NCBI GenBank assembly: GCA_034211175.1
Contig: JAXHUH010000126.1
Location: forward strand, 1-23,205
Source of the DNA: JAXHUH01 sp034211175
GTDB lineage: Bacteria; Actinomycetota; Acidimicrobiia; Acidimicrobiales; CAIXPF01
DNA length: 23,205 nucleotides
Reading direction: 5' to 3'
Below, one piece after another: positions 16,954-23,205 of the stretch. Position 1 is the first letter of the stretch. Every line of letters begins with the position of its first letter. The translations under genes were made by a program, and so were the position numbers. Below the pieces are notes generated by a model that did no database searches, had not been told where the DNA came from, and saw only the letters and a list, made by a program, of their open reading frames with translations.

Positions 16954-17760
16954 TCACGGCTCGTTCGCCTGCACGTGGACGCCGAGCTCGGCGGCGAGCG
17001 CCGTGAGGCGGGCAATGGTCTCCGGCGGACCCGTGCACGTGACCGACGAGAGCGCCCGCGACGGAACCGACCCCGACGAGACCGACCCCCACGAGACCGA
17101 CCCCCACGAGACCGACCCCACGCCGGGCTCGGAGACCACGAGACGGCCGTGCTCGGTGCGCACCACCCGATCGGCGCCGGCCGCGGGCTCGCCGTCCTGG
17201 GCACACAGCACCACGGCGGCGCCACGGGCCTGCGCGGCGGTGACGAGGCGGGCGAGGCCTTCGCGTCCGGCCTCGTCGAGGCCGGCGTGGGCCTCGTCGA
17301 TGACGATCAGCCCGGCGGAGGAGGAGAAGGCCCGGGCGAGCAGCAGCTTGCGGAGGTTGCCGAAGGAGAGGTCGGCGACCGGTCGGGCCGTTCGCCCGTC
17401 GAACGCGAGCGCCCGCAGCGCGGGGTCGACATCACCGCCCGGAGGGCCGACCCCGGCGAGCCAGCGGCGGACCGACAGCTTCGGCGGATCGAGCGCCGCC
17501 GGCACGTAGGCACACGTCGGGCTGCCGACGCGACGACCACGGCGTGGCGGAGCGACGTTGGCGACCGCCCGCAGCAACGTCGTCTTCCCCGACCCGTTGG
17601 CGCCCCGCACGGCGACGTGCTCACCGGCCCCGAGGTCGAGCGACACGTCGGAGAGCACCACGCGTCGGCCCCGGCACAGCTCGATCGCCTCGAGCCGCAG
17701 GACGACGGGGGAACCGGGCCGGTGGTCAGGGGCCCCGGTGCGGCCGAACGGTCCGAGCAC
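16954..17760 (-). CDS. ABC transporter ATP-binding protein with degenerate motifs and a pentapeptide repeat
   Basis: The 268-residue product is an ABC ATPase. Walker A is GANGSGKT (53-60), the signature is LSFGNLRK (131-138, canonical LSGGQ altered), Walker B with the catalytic Glu is LIVIDEAHAGLD (151-162), where DEAH replaces the usual DEPT. The Q-loop glutamine is missing (YVPAAL) and the H-loop histidine appears replaced (VVLCAQDGEP). The C-terminal part contains GSVSW repeats encoded by a 15-bp minisatellite (about residues 215-233) followed by a short domain, GPPETIARLTALAAELGVHV. The GTG at 17760 gives an 18-residue lead before the first strand; no better start is seen. It precedes the permease gene, so together they make a minimal two-gene ABC system. 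Weak conservation of the nucleotide-sensing loops suggests modified or slow turnover. Confidence 0.88.
   Translation of the reverse strand: MLGPFGRTGAPDHRPGSPVVLRLEAIELCRGRRVVLSDVSLDLGAGEHVAVRGANGSGKTTLLRAVANVAPPRRGRRVGSPTCAYVPAALDPPKLSVRRWLAGVGPPGGDVDPALRALAFDGRTARPVADLSFGNLRKLLLARAFSSSAGLIVIDEAHAGLDEAGREGLARLVTAAQARGAAVVLCAQDGEPAAGADRVVRTEHGRLVVSEPGVGSVSWGSVSWGSVSSGSVPSRALSSVTCTGPPETIARLTALAAELGVHVQANEP
17063..17122 (-). repeat. 15-bp minisatellite inside the ABC ATPase gene
   Basis: Four 15-bp units run in tandem: 17063-17077 (diverged), 17078-17092 and 17093-17107 (identical, GAGACCGACCCCCAC), and 17108-17122 (one base different at the end). The length is a multiple of three, so unit gain or loss keeps the frame; on the coding strand the units encode GSVSW or close variants. 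Confidence 0.95.
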
Positions 17761-17872
17761 CGTCCGAGCATGCCGCGGGATCGGCCGGCGCGCTCATCCC
17801 GGCGCGCCCGTCCCGGCATCGCCCGAACACGCCGCCTCGCGGCGGGCGGGCCCGGGCCTCACGGTCGTCGGG

Positions 17873-18031
17873 TCAGCAGCGGCCGCGGAAGAGCTGGTAA
17901 AGGAGGAGGCTCGAGCCGTTCTCGCCCAGCTCGCGGGTGCGGCGAGTGTGGGCGCCGCGGAGCCGGACCGGCTCGCGCTCCTCCCAGAAGCGACGTCGGT
18001 CGTGCGCCTCGCTTCGGTGATGCTCGCCCAT
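17873..18031 (-). CDS. Possible small protein of 52 residues
   Basis: An ATG at 18031 is preceded by GGGGAGGA with 6 bases between, a near-ideal Shine-Dalgarno. The product begins MGEHHRSEAHDRRRFWEERE, continues through an Arg-rich middle, and ends GENGSSLLLYQLFRGRC before a TGA. Third positions are about 88 percent G/C, in line with real genes here. There is no membrane segment, signal peptide or family motif I know; the basic, charged composition could suit a nucleic-acid-binding or ribosome-associated peptide, but that is only inference. A second minus-strand frame overlaps it (17859-18191) and also looks protein-like in its first half, so one of the two, or a frameshifted union, may be the true gene. 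It lies 113 bases downstream-side of the ABC ATPase start, on the same strand, and is divergent from ktrB. No other gene is seen in 17761-18251. Confidence 0.45.
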   Translation of the reverse strand: MGEHHRSEAHDRRRFWEEREPVRLRGAHTRRTRELGENGSSLLLYQLFRGRC

Positions 18032-18131
18032 GGTTCGTCCTCCCCGAGACCCGGTCCGACGATTCGTCCCGGGCCATTCGTGCGCGGATGATCTCCTCGC
18101 CTATCCATCGGCACACGAGCCCGTCACTGGA

Positions 18132-18145
18132 GGGGTAGATACCCC
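18132..18145. promoter_or_regulatory. 14-bp palindrome in the divergent region before ktrB
   Basis: GGGGTAGATACCCC consists of perfect 6-bp arms around GA. It lies between the small minus-strand ORF and ktrB, 107 bases before the ktrB ATG, a reasonable place for an operator. It also falls inside an alternative minus-strand frame (encoding WGIYPS), so it could be coding. No known operator consensus is matched. Confidence 0.3.
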
Positions 18146-18236
18146 AGCGGGCCAATTCGTGAACCACCTGGGCCAACGGGGCCGACGTCACCCCACCCAC
18201 CCCGGTTCGGATACCGGCGGAACCGCATCCACCGGG

Positions 18237-18242
18237 TATTCT
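18237..18242 (+). promoter_or_regulatory. Candidate -10 element directly before ktrB
   Basis: TATTCT fits TAnnnT well and ends 9 bases before the ATG at 18252, so a transcript from it would be leaderless or nearly so. The ATG has no Shine-Dalgarno in the preceding GGGCCCTTC, which agrees. No -35 is visible. Confidence 0.4.
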
Positions 18243-18251
18243 GGGCCCTTC

Positions 18252-19601
18252 ATGCCTCTCGGCCGCCTCGGCGGGATCCGCATCGGGCATCCGTCCCGTG
18301 CCGTCACCATCCTGTTCCTCGTGGCGATCACGGTCGGGACGTGCCTCCTCATGCTCCCGGTCGCCACCGCCGGCCCGGGCGGGGCCCCGTTCCTCACGGC
18401 GGTCTTCACGTCGACCTCGGCGATCTGCGTCACCGGCCTCGCCGTGGTCGACACGCCCGTCTACTGGACCCCGTTCGGCCAGGCGATGATCCTCGTGCTC
18501 ATCCAGCTCGGCGGGCTGGGCGTCATGACGCTGGCGTCGATGCTGACGATCTTCATCTCCCACAACCTCGGCCTGCGCCAGCGGCTCATCGCACTCACCG
18601 AGACGGGCACGGTCGAGCTCGGTGACCTGCGCTCGATCCTCGCCGGCGTCATCCGCATCACGATCGCCGCCGAGCTGCTGTTCACCATCATCCTCACGGC
18701 CCGCTTCGCCCTCGGGCACGGGCAGCCGTTCGGGCGGGCGCTCTGGCTCGGCACCTTCCACGCCATCTCGGCGTGGAACAACGCCGGCTTCGCCCTCTAC
18801 TCGCGCAGCCTGGCCAACTTCGAGTCCGACCCGTTCATCCTGTTGCCCGTCGCCGTCGCGGTCATCGTCGGCGGCATCGGCTTCCCGGTGATGTTCGACC
18901 TGTGGACCCGCCGGCGTCGCATCGGCCTGTGGACGCTCCACACGAAGCTCACCCTGGTCGGCACCGCGATCCTGCTCGTCGGCGGCTGGATCGTCCTCGG
19001 CGTGTTCGAGTGGTCGAACCCGGCGACGCTCGGACCGATGGACGTGCCCGGCAAGCTGCTCAACAGCTTCTTCAGCAGCACGATGACCCGCACCGCCGGG
19101 TTCAACTCGATCGAGATCGGCTCGATGACCGACCCCTCGATCCTGTTCCAGACGCTGCTGATGTTCATCGGCGGCGGGAGCGCGTCGACCGCCGGCGGCA
19201 TCAAGGTCACGACGTTCGCGGTGCTGGTGCTCATCGTCTGGGCCGAGGCCCGCGGCGACCAGGACACGATCGCCTTCGGCCGCCGGATCAGCGGCTCCGC
19301 GCAGCGCCAGGCGGTGTCGATCACCATCGTCGCGATGGTGGCGGTCTTCGTGGCCACCCTGGTGCTCCTCGCCGTCAGCCCCCGGCCGCTCAAGGAGGAC
19401 CTGTTCGAGGCGTTCTCGGGCTTCGGTACCGTCGGCCTGTCGACCGGCATCACCCCGAGCCTGCCCGCGCTCGGCCAGGTGCTGCTGATGTTCCTCATGT
19501 TCGCCGGCCGGCTCGGGCCCCTCACGATCAGCGCCGCACTCGTGGCCCAGGAGCACGAGCGCCTGTACCGGTACCCCCAGGAGAGACCGCTCATTGGCTG
19601 A
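18252..19601 (+). CDS. ktrB: Potassium uptake channel subunit KtrB/TrkH family
   Basis: KtrB forms the membrane channel of a sodium-linked potassium uptake system and is gated by a cytosolic RCK ring. The 449-residue product has four M1-P-M2 repeats: selectivity-filter regions STSAICVTGLAVVD (54-67), AWNNAGFALYS (174-184), TRTAGFNSIE (279-288) and GFGTVGLSTGI (390-400), each with the filter glycine. The Gly/Ser-rich gating loop GGGSASTAGGIK (307-318) in the third M2 helix and the terminal FAGRLGPLT (417-425) are conserved. Length suits KtrB; TrkH proteins are usually 480 or more. An ATG at 18252 precedes a basic stretch and the first membrane helix. The frame is open upstream to 18030 but reads as Pro/Gly-rich sequence. 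The last 8 bases overlap ktrA, so both subunits are made together. Confidence 0.96.
   Translation: MPLGRLGGIRIGHPSRAVTILFLVAITVGTCLLMLPVATAGPGGAPFLTAVFTSTSAICVTGLAVVDTPVYWTPFGQAMILVLIQLGGLGVMTLASMLTIFISHNLGLRQRLIALTETGTVELGDLRSILAGVIRITIAAELLFTIILTARFALGHGQPFGRALWLGTFHAISAWNNAGFALYSRSLANFESDPFILLPVAVAVIVGGIGFPVMFDLWTRRRRIGLWTLHTKLTLVGTAILLVGGWIVLGVFEWSNPATLGPMDVPGKLLNSFFSSTMTRTAGFNSIEIGSMTDPSILFQTLLMFIGGGSASTAGGIKVTTFAVLVLIVWAEARGDQDTIAFGRRISGSAQRQAVSITIVAMVAVFVATLVLLAVSPRPLKEDLFEAFSGFGTVGLSTGITPSLPALGQVLLMFLMFAGRLGPLTISAALVAQEHERLYRYPQERPLIG
19579..19583 (+). promoter_or_regulatory. Shine-Dalgarno that decides the TTG start of ktrA
   Basis: AGGAG lies 10 bases before TTG at 19594, inside the 3' end of ktrB. 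No ATG or GTG occurs at a useful distance in that frame before the nucleotide-binding strand, so the TTG is the likely start. Confidence 0.6.
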
Positions 19602-20265
19602 ACAGAAGAACAAGCGCGGACGGGGTGTCATCGTCGTGGGCCTGGGCCGCTTCGGCGGCGCGCTGGCCGCGACGCTGGCCGAGCTCGGCCACGAGGTCCT
19701 CGGCGTCGACTCCGACGCGGGCCTCGTGCAACGCCACGCGGGCGTCCTCACCCACGTCATCGAGGCCGACACGACCGACCTGGCGACGCTCCGCCAGATC
19801 GGCGCGGCGGACTTCCGTCACGCGGTCGTCGGCATCGGTACCGACATCGAGGCGAGCATCCTCACGACGTCGTCGCTCGTCGACCTCGACGTCCCCGACA
19901 TCTGGGCGAAGGCGACCACTGAGCGCCACGGCCAGATCCTCCAGCGGGTCGGCGCCCACCACGTCGTGTTCCCCGAGCGCGACATGGGGCTGCGGGTCGC
20001 CCACCTGGTGACCGGCCGCATGCTCGACTACGTGCGCCTCGACGACGACTTCGCCATCGTCGAGACCGCGGCGCCTGCCGCCATGCTCGACAGGACGCTC
20101 GCCGAGGCCGAGGTCCGTGCCGCGTACGGCATCAACGTCATGGCGGTGAAGCCGCGCAGCGCGTCGTTCACCCACGCCCAGGCGGACACGATCGTCCGCA
20201 AGGGCGACATCCTGCTCATCGCGGGCCCGACCAGCGCCGTCGAGTCGTTCGCCGAGCTCGACTGA
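19594..20265 (+). CDS. ktrA: Potassium uptake regulator KtrA/TrkA (RCK domain) protein
   Basis: KtrA forms a cytosolic octameric ring that binds ATP, ADP or NAD(H) and opens or closes KtrB. The 223-residue product has an N-terminal RCK Rossmann domain: GVIVVGLGRFGGALAATLAE (11-30) with the GxGxxG loop, the acidic end of strand 2 in VLGVDSDAGLV, EADTTDLATLRQIGAADF and the HAVVGIGTDIEASIL strand. RVGAHHVVFPERDMGLRVAH links to a C-terminal TrkA_C domain with VRLDDDFAIVETAAPA and the terminal KGDILLIAGP strand. Length is normal. The TTG start overlaps the ktrB stop by 8 bases. Together they form a complete Ktr system; no second regulator is seen. Confidence 0.96.
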   Translation: MAEQKNKRGRGVIVVGLGRFGGALAATLAELGHEVLGVDSDAGLVQRHAGVLTHVIEADTTDLATLRQIGAADFRHAVVGIGTDIEASILTTSSLVDLDVPDIWAKATTERHGQILQRVGAHHVVFPERDMGLRVAHLVTGRMLDYVRLDDDFAIVETAAPAAMLDRTLAEAEVRAAYGINVMAVKPRSASFTHAQADTIVRKGDILLIAGPTSAVESFAELD

Positions 20266-20347
20266 CGAAATCACCCGCCTGGTCGACCCCGGCTGGGGAA
20301 TTCGGCGGGCCGGGCGGCGCCTAACCGCGTCAGGACGCCCGGGGCCC

Positions 20348-20359
20348 GCCCGATCGGGC
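20348..20359. promoter_or_regulatory. 12-bp palindrome just before the histidine kinase gene
   Basis: GCCCGATCGGGC is a perfect palindrome ending 11 bases before the ATG at 20371. It could be an operator or a hairpin controlling the kinase start, or the end of the ktrBA transcript. In sequence of this GC content such short palindromes can occur by chance. Confidence 0.25.
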
Positions 20360-20370
20360 ACCATCTGACA

Positions 20371-21495
20371 ATGGCGCACCCTGCGGGTGGAGCGGCGAAC
20401 ACGTGGCGGGACGACGTCGAGTACCTGCGGGCCGAGCTCTACGAGCGGATCACCGAGGACTCGACCCTCTTCGACTTCCTCCACGAGAGCTCGCTCGACG
20501 GCATCTGGTACTACGACACGGACTCGCTGGGGACCCGCATCTGGGTGAGCAAGCGGTTCGAGGAGGTGTTCGGCTACGGCCCCGACCACCCCTTCGACGC
20601 GAGCGAGTGGTACGAGAGGAGCGTCCACCCCGACGACCGCGAGGCGCTCGACGCCGCCTGGTTCGGCTACGCGACCGATCCCGGCGACGAGCCGTTCGAC
20701 CACCTCACCCGCTACTACCACCTCGACGGCTCGCTCCTGTGGATCCGCATCCGTGGGATGGCGCTGCGCGACGGGAGCGGGCGGGTCACGAGGATGATCG
20801 GCGCCCACACCGACGTCACCGAGCTCAAGCGGAGCGAGCAGCGCGCCCGGATCCTCAACGACGGCTTCGTCCGGATCGCCAGCCACGACCTCGGCCACCA
20901 CCTCCGGGCGATCAGCTTCGACGTCGAGCGGATCTCCGACCAGCTGGGCGACGACGCGAGCGACCGGATCAACGAGCTCCTCGACGGTCTGCGGTCCAGG
21001 ATCAGCGGCGCCGGGGAGCTCCTGCGGCGCGTCGGTCAGGTCAGCGAGGTCGACCGACGGCCCGACGTGCGGCCGGTGCCCCTGGCCTCGGTGGTGGCCC
21101 AGGCCGTCGGCGGCCAGCAGGCGTTGCTCGACCAGCGCCACGCCGTCGTCGAGTGGCAGGACGACCTGCCGACCGTCGACTGCGACCCGGTGCTGATGAC
21201 CACGGCCGTCATGAACCTGGTGATCAACGCGGTCCGCCACAACGACAAGCCGATCCCCCGGGTCACGATCACGACCCACTGCGGCGACGGCCTCGACCTG
21301 TGCGTCACCGACAACGGCCCCGGGATCGACGAGCGCCAGCGGGCACGGATCGTCGAGCCCCACGTGCACGGCCACCACGGCGGCAGCGGGCTCGGCCTGA
21401 CCATCGTGCGCCACGTCGCGGAGCTCCGCGGGGGCACGCTCGGCATCGAGGACGGCGACGACGGCGGCGCGCGCTTCGTCCTGCACCTGCCCTGA
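20371..21495 (+). CDS. PAS-domain sensor histidine kinase, orphan
   Basis: A cytosolic kinase of 374 residues: no signal peptide or membrane segment is present. A short helical N-terminus is followed by a PAS domain with PAC motif (about 40-152: SSLDGIWYYD, VSKRFEEVFGYGPDHP, HPDDREALDAAW, LLWIRIRGMALRDGSG, IGAHTDVTELK). The dimerisation and phosphoacceptor region is FVRIASHDLGHHLRAI (His172). The ATPase domain has the N-box MNLVINAVRHND (281-292), G1 DNGPGID (314-320) and G2 GGSGLGLTIVRH (337-348). The H-box departs from the common HDLxxPLR of phytochrome-like kinases in having HH where EP is usual, though the His-Asp-Leu core is intact. No response regulator gene lies in the window. It starts 105 bases after ktrA; a link with potassium sensing is possible from position only. 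Confidence 0.93.
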   Translation: MAHPAGGAANTWRDDVEYLRAELYERITEDSTLFDFLHESSLDGIWYYDTDSLGTRIWVSKRFEEVFGYGPDHPFDASEWYERSVHPDDREALDAAWFGYATDPGDEPFDHLTRYYHLDGSLLWIRIRGMALRDGSGRVTRMIGAHTDVTELKRSEQRARILNDGFVRIASHDLGHHLRAISFDVERISDQLGDDASDRINELLDGLRSRISGAGELLRRVGQVSEVDRRPDVRPVPLASVVAQAVGGQQALLDQRHAVVEWQDDLPTVDCDPVLMTTAVMNLVINAVRHNDKPIPRVTITTHCGDGLDLCVTDNGPGIDERQRARIVEPHVHGHHGGSGLGLTIVRHVAELRGGTLGIEDGDDGGARFVLHLP

Positions 21496-21525
21496 GTTCC
21501 GCCCGACCCGACCGTCCGACCGGCC

Positions 21526-21538
21526 GGCCCGCCGGGCC
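21526..21538. terminator. GC hairpin between convergent genes
   Basis: GGCCC and GGGCC form a 5-bp stem around GCC in the gap between the histidine kinase and the convergent phosphatase gene. A wider inverted pair, CCGTCCGAC (21512-21520) and GTCGGACGG (21570-21578), brackets it and runs into the phosphatase coding end. No U-tract is present. Confidence 0.25.
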
Positions 21539-21566
21539 CCGGACGTCGCCGACCGCCGGCTCGACG

Positions 21567-22484
21567 TCAGTCGGACGGAGCCGGCGCGATCGGCCCGTGC
21601 GGGCGGAGCCGCTCGGCGAGCGCGGCGTTGGCGTAGCCCGCCCACGCGACCGGGGTGGTGAGGTCGAGGGGGTAGTCCATCGGTCCCGACGGCAGGGCCT
21701 CGACGATCGCCCCCGCGGCTCGGGCGATGTGCATGGCGACGGCGTCGTAGGGATGCGCCGCCATCGAACCGGGCGCGAGCAGCGGACGCGGGTCGAACAC
21801 GGCGGCGTCGGCGCCGGTGGCCAGCCCCATCATCTGCCCGGCCGTGCACGGCACCAGGTCGTCGAACGTGACCAGCCCATCCAGGTGGGCGTCCTGCCAC
21901 GCCCCGATGCGCTCGTGGTGGCCGGGGGCGAAGCGCACCACCGTGACGAAGGTGTGGGTCGGGTCGTCGACGTCGAGCGGGCGCAGGTGTGCGGCACGCG
22001 CGTCGCCGCCGCGCAGGTCGTCGTCCTCGCAGACCACGAAGCGACCGTCGACGACGGCGACGACGCGGGCGAGGTCGGCGCGGGAGGTGGGCACCTCGAT
22101 GGCCACCGCCACCTCGAGGTCCTCGAGCGTCTCGGCCCGGCGGCCGGCACCGAGGAGGACCCAGGCGGAGCGCTTGTCGGCCAGCAACGGACGGGTCCCG
22201 TCGAGGGGATCGACGAGGTAGCGCCACGGACCACCGCCGCCGACCGCCAGCGGTTCGCCGAAGCCCTCCATGACCAGCTCACCCGGCCAGGCGGCCAGTT
22301 CGTCGAGCGCGGCGAGGAGGACCTCGTCGGCACGCACGTCGATGGCGAAGATGTCGTCGCCACCCTCGGTACGGGCGACGGCGGCGTCGAGGCGCGACCG
22401 ACCCGAGCGCACCCGGTCGCGCACCCGTCGACCGATCCCGACGAGCGCGCGGGCGAGATCGTCGGGCCCCGGTGATCCGCTCAC
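21567..22484 (-). CDS. Inositol monophosphatase-family protein
   Basis: These Mg2+-dependent sugar and inositol phosphate phosphatases share the FIG fold. In the 305-residue product, GDDIFAIDVRADE (42-54) corresponds to the first acidic motif, Glu73 in VMEGFGEP to the metal-binding glutamate, DPLDGTRPL (92-100) to the diagnostic DPIDGT motif, and HPYDAVAMHIARAAGAIVE to the WDxAAG motif, with Asp kept and Trp replaced. The first metal-binding part is less regular than in IMPase itself, so the substrate is not certain; archaeal-type fructose-1,6-bisphosphatase or 3'-phosphoadenosine phosphatase relatives are alternatives. GTG at 22484 begins the protein-like part; the same frame is open upstream to about 22826 but there overlaps the SRPBCC gene and is antisense to it. 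It is divergent from that gene with a 99-base gap. Confidence 0.87.
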   Translation of the reverse strand: MSGSPGPDDLARALVGIGRRVRDRVRSGRSRLDAAVARTEGGDDIFAIDVRADEVLLAALDELAAWPGELVMEGFGEPLAVGGGGPWRYLVDPLDGTRPLLADKRSAWVLLGAGRRAETLEDLEVAVAIEVPTSRADLARVVAVVDGRFVVCEDDDLRGGDARAAHLRPLDVDDPTHTFVTVVRFAPGHHERIGAWQDAHLDGLVTFDDLVPCTAGQMMGLATGADAAVFDPRPLLAPGSMAAHPYDAVAMHIARAAGAIVEALPSGPMDYPLDLTTPVAWAGYANAALAERLRPHGPIAPAPSD

Positions 22485-22570
22485 CCGCTCAGCCTGGCGC
22501 GACCCGGGCCGGGACGCCACCTCCGGGCCGTGGACGCCACGCGAGTCGCCCTTGACCACGTCGCGATCCG

Positions 22571-22576
22571 TACCAT
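22571..22576 (+). promoter_or_regulatory. Candidate -10 element before the SRPBCC gene
   Basis: TACCAT fits TAnnnT and ends 7 bases before the ATG at 22584, suggesting a leaderless start. TTGACC at 22552-22557 looks like a -35 but is only 13 bases away, shorter than normal. Confidence 0.35.
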
Positions 22577-22583
22577 CGTCACC

Positions 22584-23033
22584 ATGTCCCGCATCGAGGT
22601 CGCGACCGTCATCGAGGCGACGCCCGACGAGGTGTGGAGCTGCGTCGAGGACCTGTCGAGCCACGTCGAGTGGATGGACGATGCACACGCCATCACCTTC
22701 GTCGGCGACCAGCGGGCCGGCGTGGGCACCGAGATGCTGGTCGACACCCGCGTCGGCCCGTTGCGGCTCGAGGACCGCATGGAGGTGACCGAGTGGGAGC
22801 CCGGCCGGGCCATGGGCGTGCGCCACGTCGGCCTCGTCACCGGGTCGGGCCGGTTCACCCTCGCCCCGGTGCCCGGTGGGGGCACGGAGTTCACCTGGGC
22901 CGAGGACCTGCGCTTCCCGTGGTGGATGGGCGGGCCGCTCGGCGGCGTCGTCGGCTCCCGGGTGCTCGAACTGGTGTGGCGGCGCAACCTCCGCTCGCTG
23001 AAGAAGCTGGTCGAGCGGCCGGACGGGGGTTGA
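22584..23033 (+). CDS. SRPBCC-fold (polyketide cyclase/START-like) protein
   Basis: The 149-residue product has the helix-grip fold pattern of the SRPBCC superfamily, small proteins with a hydrophobic cavity that bind lipids, aromatic compounds or polyketides. Visible pieces are the first strand and helix SRIEVATVIEATPDEVWSCVEDLSSH (key parts EATPDEVWSCVEDL), EWMDDAHAITFVGD, the strands TEMLVDTRVGPLRLEDRMEV (key part RLEDRMEVTEW), TLAPVPGGGTEFTWAEDL, and a long C-terminal helix ending RRNLRSLKKLVERP. Length is typical. Nothing identifies a ligand. ATG at 22584 is preferred over a GTG further upstream because the fold begins there and a -10 lies close before it. It is the last gene in the window, and its 3' side is followed at once by the palindromic repeat region. 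Confidence 0.88.
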   Translation: MSRIEVATVIEATPDEVWSCVEDLSSHVEWMDDAHAITFVGDQRAGVGTEMLVDTRVGPLRLEDRMEVTEWEPGRAMGVRHVGLVTGSGRFTLAPVPGGGTEFTWAEDLRFPWWMGGPLGGVVGSRVLELVWRRNLRSLKKLVERPDGG

Positions 23034-23049
23034 CCGGGTACCGGAAAGC

Positions 23050-23175
23050 GAACTCTCACGTAACGTGAGAGTTCACCGTGCGCAGAACCTCACGCCACGT
23101 GAGAGTTCACATCACGAATCCTCACGGCACGGAAGAGTCGAGTAGGACGAGGGCCCCGTCTTGCGGTGAGAGTTC
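23050..23175. repeat. Array of short palindromic repeats, period near 34 bp
   Basis: Unit 1 (23050-23074) has perfect 12-bp arms, GAACTCTCACGT and its reverse complement, around one A. Unit 2 (23085-23108) keeps the right arm but has lost one base on the left (GAACCTCACG). Unit 3 (from 23116) is degenerate. GTGAGAGTTC occurs exactly at 23065, 23099 and 23166, steps of 34 and 67 (about twice 34). No spacer/repeat regularity of a CRISPR is present. The region after the last gene (23034-23205) holds no ORF of its own. Confidence 0.85.
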
Positions 23176-23205
23176 AGATTCCGCCGTTCGCCGCTTGCAC
23201 TCTAA

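Noticed and set aside
19591..22227. An 878-residue open frame on the minus strand
   Set aside because: It runs antisense through ktrA and the histidine kinase, both of which have all family motifs; its composition is low complexity.
20403..22475. A 690-residue open frame on the plus strand
   Set aside because: It overlaps the histidine kinase in another frame and the phosphatase on the other strand and has no recognisable domain.
23050..23205. CRISPR array at the right edge
   Set aside because: Repeat units are palindromic and decay quickly, intervals are short and irregular, and no cas gene is present.

Overview
The window is very GC-rich, gene-dense, uses GTG and TTG starts freely and has almost purely G/C third codon positions. 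Together with the gene set (a MoxR/DUF58/DUF4350/DUF4129/SpoIIM/RDD cluster, a GalT-like protein, a KtrB/KtrA pair) this suggests an actinomycete, plausibly of class Acidimicrobiia. That placement is inference from gene content and composition; there is no rRNA or tRNA gene to test it.

Layout. 1-2440: the 3' end of a membrane-protein gene, a decayed MarR-type regulator on the minus strand (N-terminus lost, frameshifted), and an uncharacterised four-segment membrane protein. 2500-5680 (minus): an RDD membrane protein, a cysteine desulfurase and the tRNA 2-thiouridylase MnmA; the desulfurase and MnmA form a sulfur-relay pair for tRNA wobble uridine modification. 5793-7483 (plus): a SpoIIM-family membrane protein overlapping a TetR regulator by ATGA. 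7484-7786: a convergent intergenic region with two identical 66-bp repeats, each flanked by long inverted arms. 7787-13122 (minus): a translationally coupled operon of a DUF4129 protein fused to an N-terminal multi-pass membrane domain, a DUF4350 protein, a MoxR AAA+ ATPase and a DUF58 protein. With RDD and SpoIIM this makes a complete but rearranged MoxR-type envelope system, the most system-like locus here.

13301-16246 (plus): a SAM methyltransferase, a prenyltransferase/squalene-oxidase-repeat protein without the cyclase acid motif, and a GalT-family nucleotidyltransferase. 16291-17760 (minus): a small two-gene ABC transporter whose ATPase carries a 15-bp minisatellite encoding GSVSW pentads. 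17873-18031 (minus): a possible 52-aa protein with a good Shine-Dalgarno. 18252-20265 (plus): the potassium channel KtrB and its RCK regulator KtrA, overlapping with a TTG start. 20371-21495: an orphan PAS sensor histidine kinase. 21567-22484 (minus): an inositol-monophosphatase-family protein. 22584-23033: a SRPBCC-fold protein. The right edge holds short palindromic repeats with a period near 34 bp that probably run beyond the window.

Most genes are ordinary housekeeping or envelope genes. The points most worth checking are the desulfurase without a usual start codon (in frame with the RDD stop), the twin hairpin repeats, the right-end palindromes, the DUF4129 fusion with the TetR-SpoIIM coupling, and the decayed MarR gene. 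I found no CRISPR array, transposase, integrase, tRNA or rRNA.
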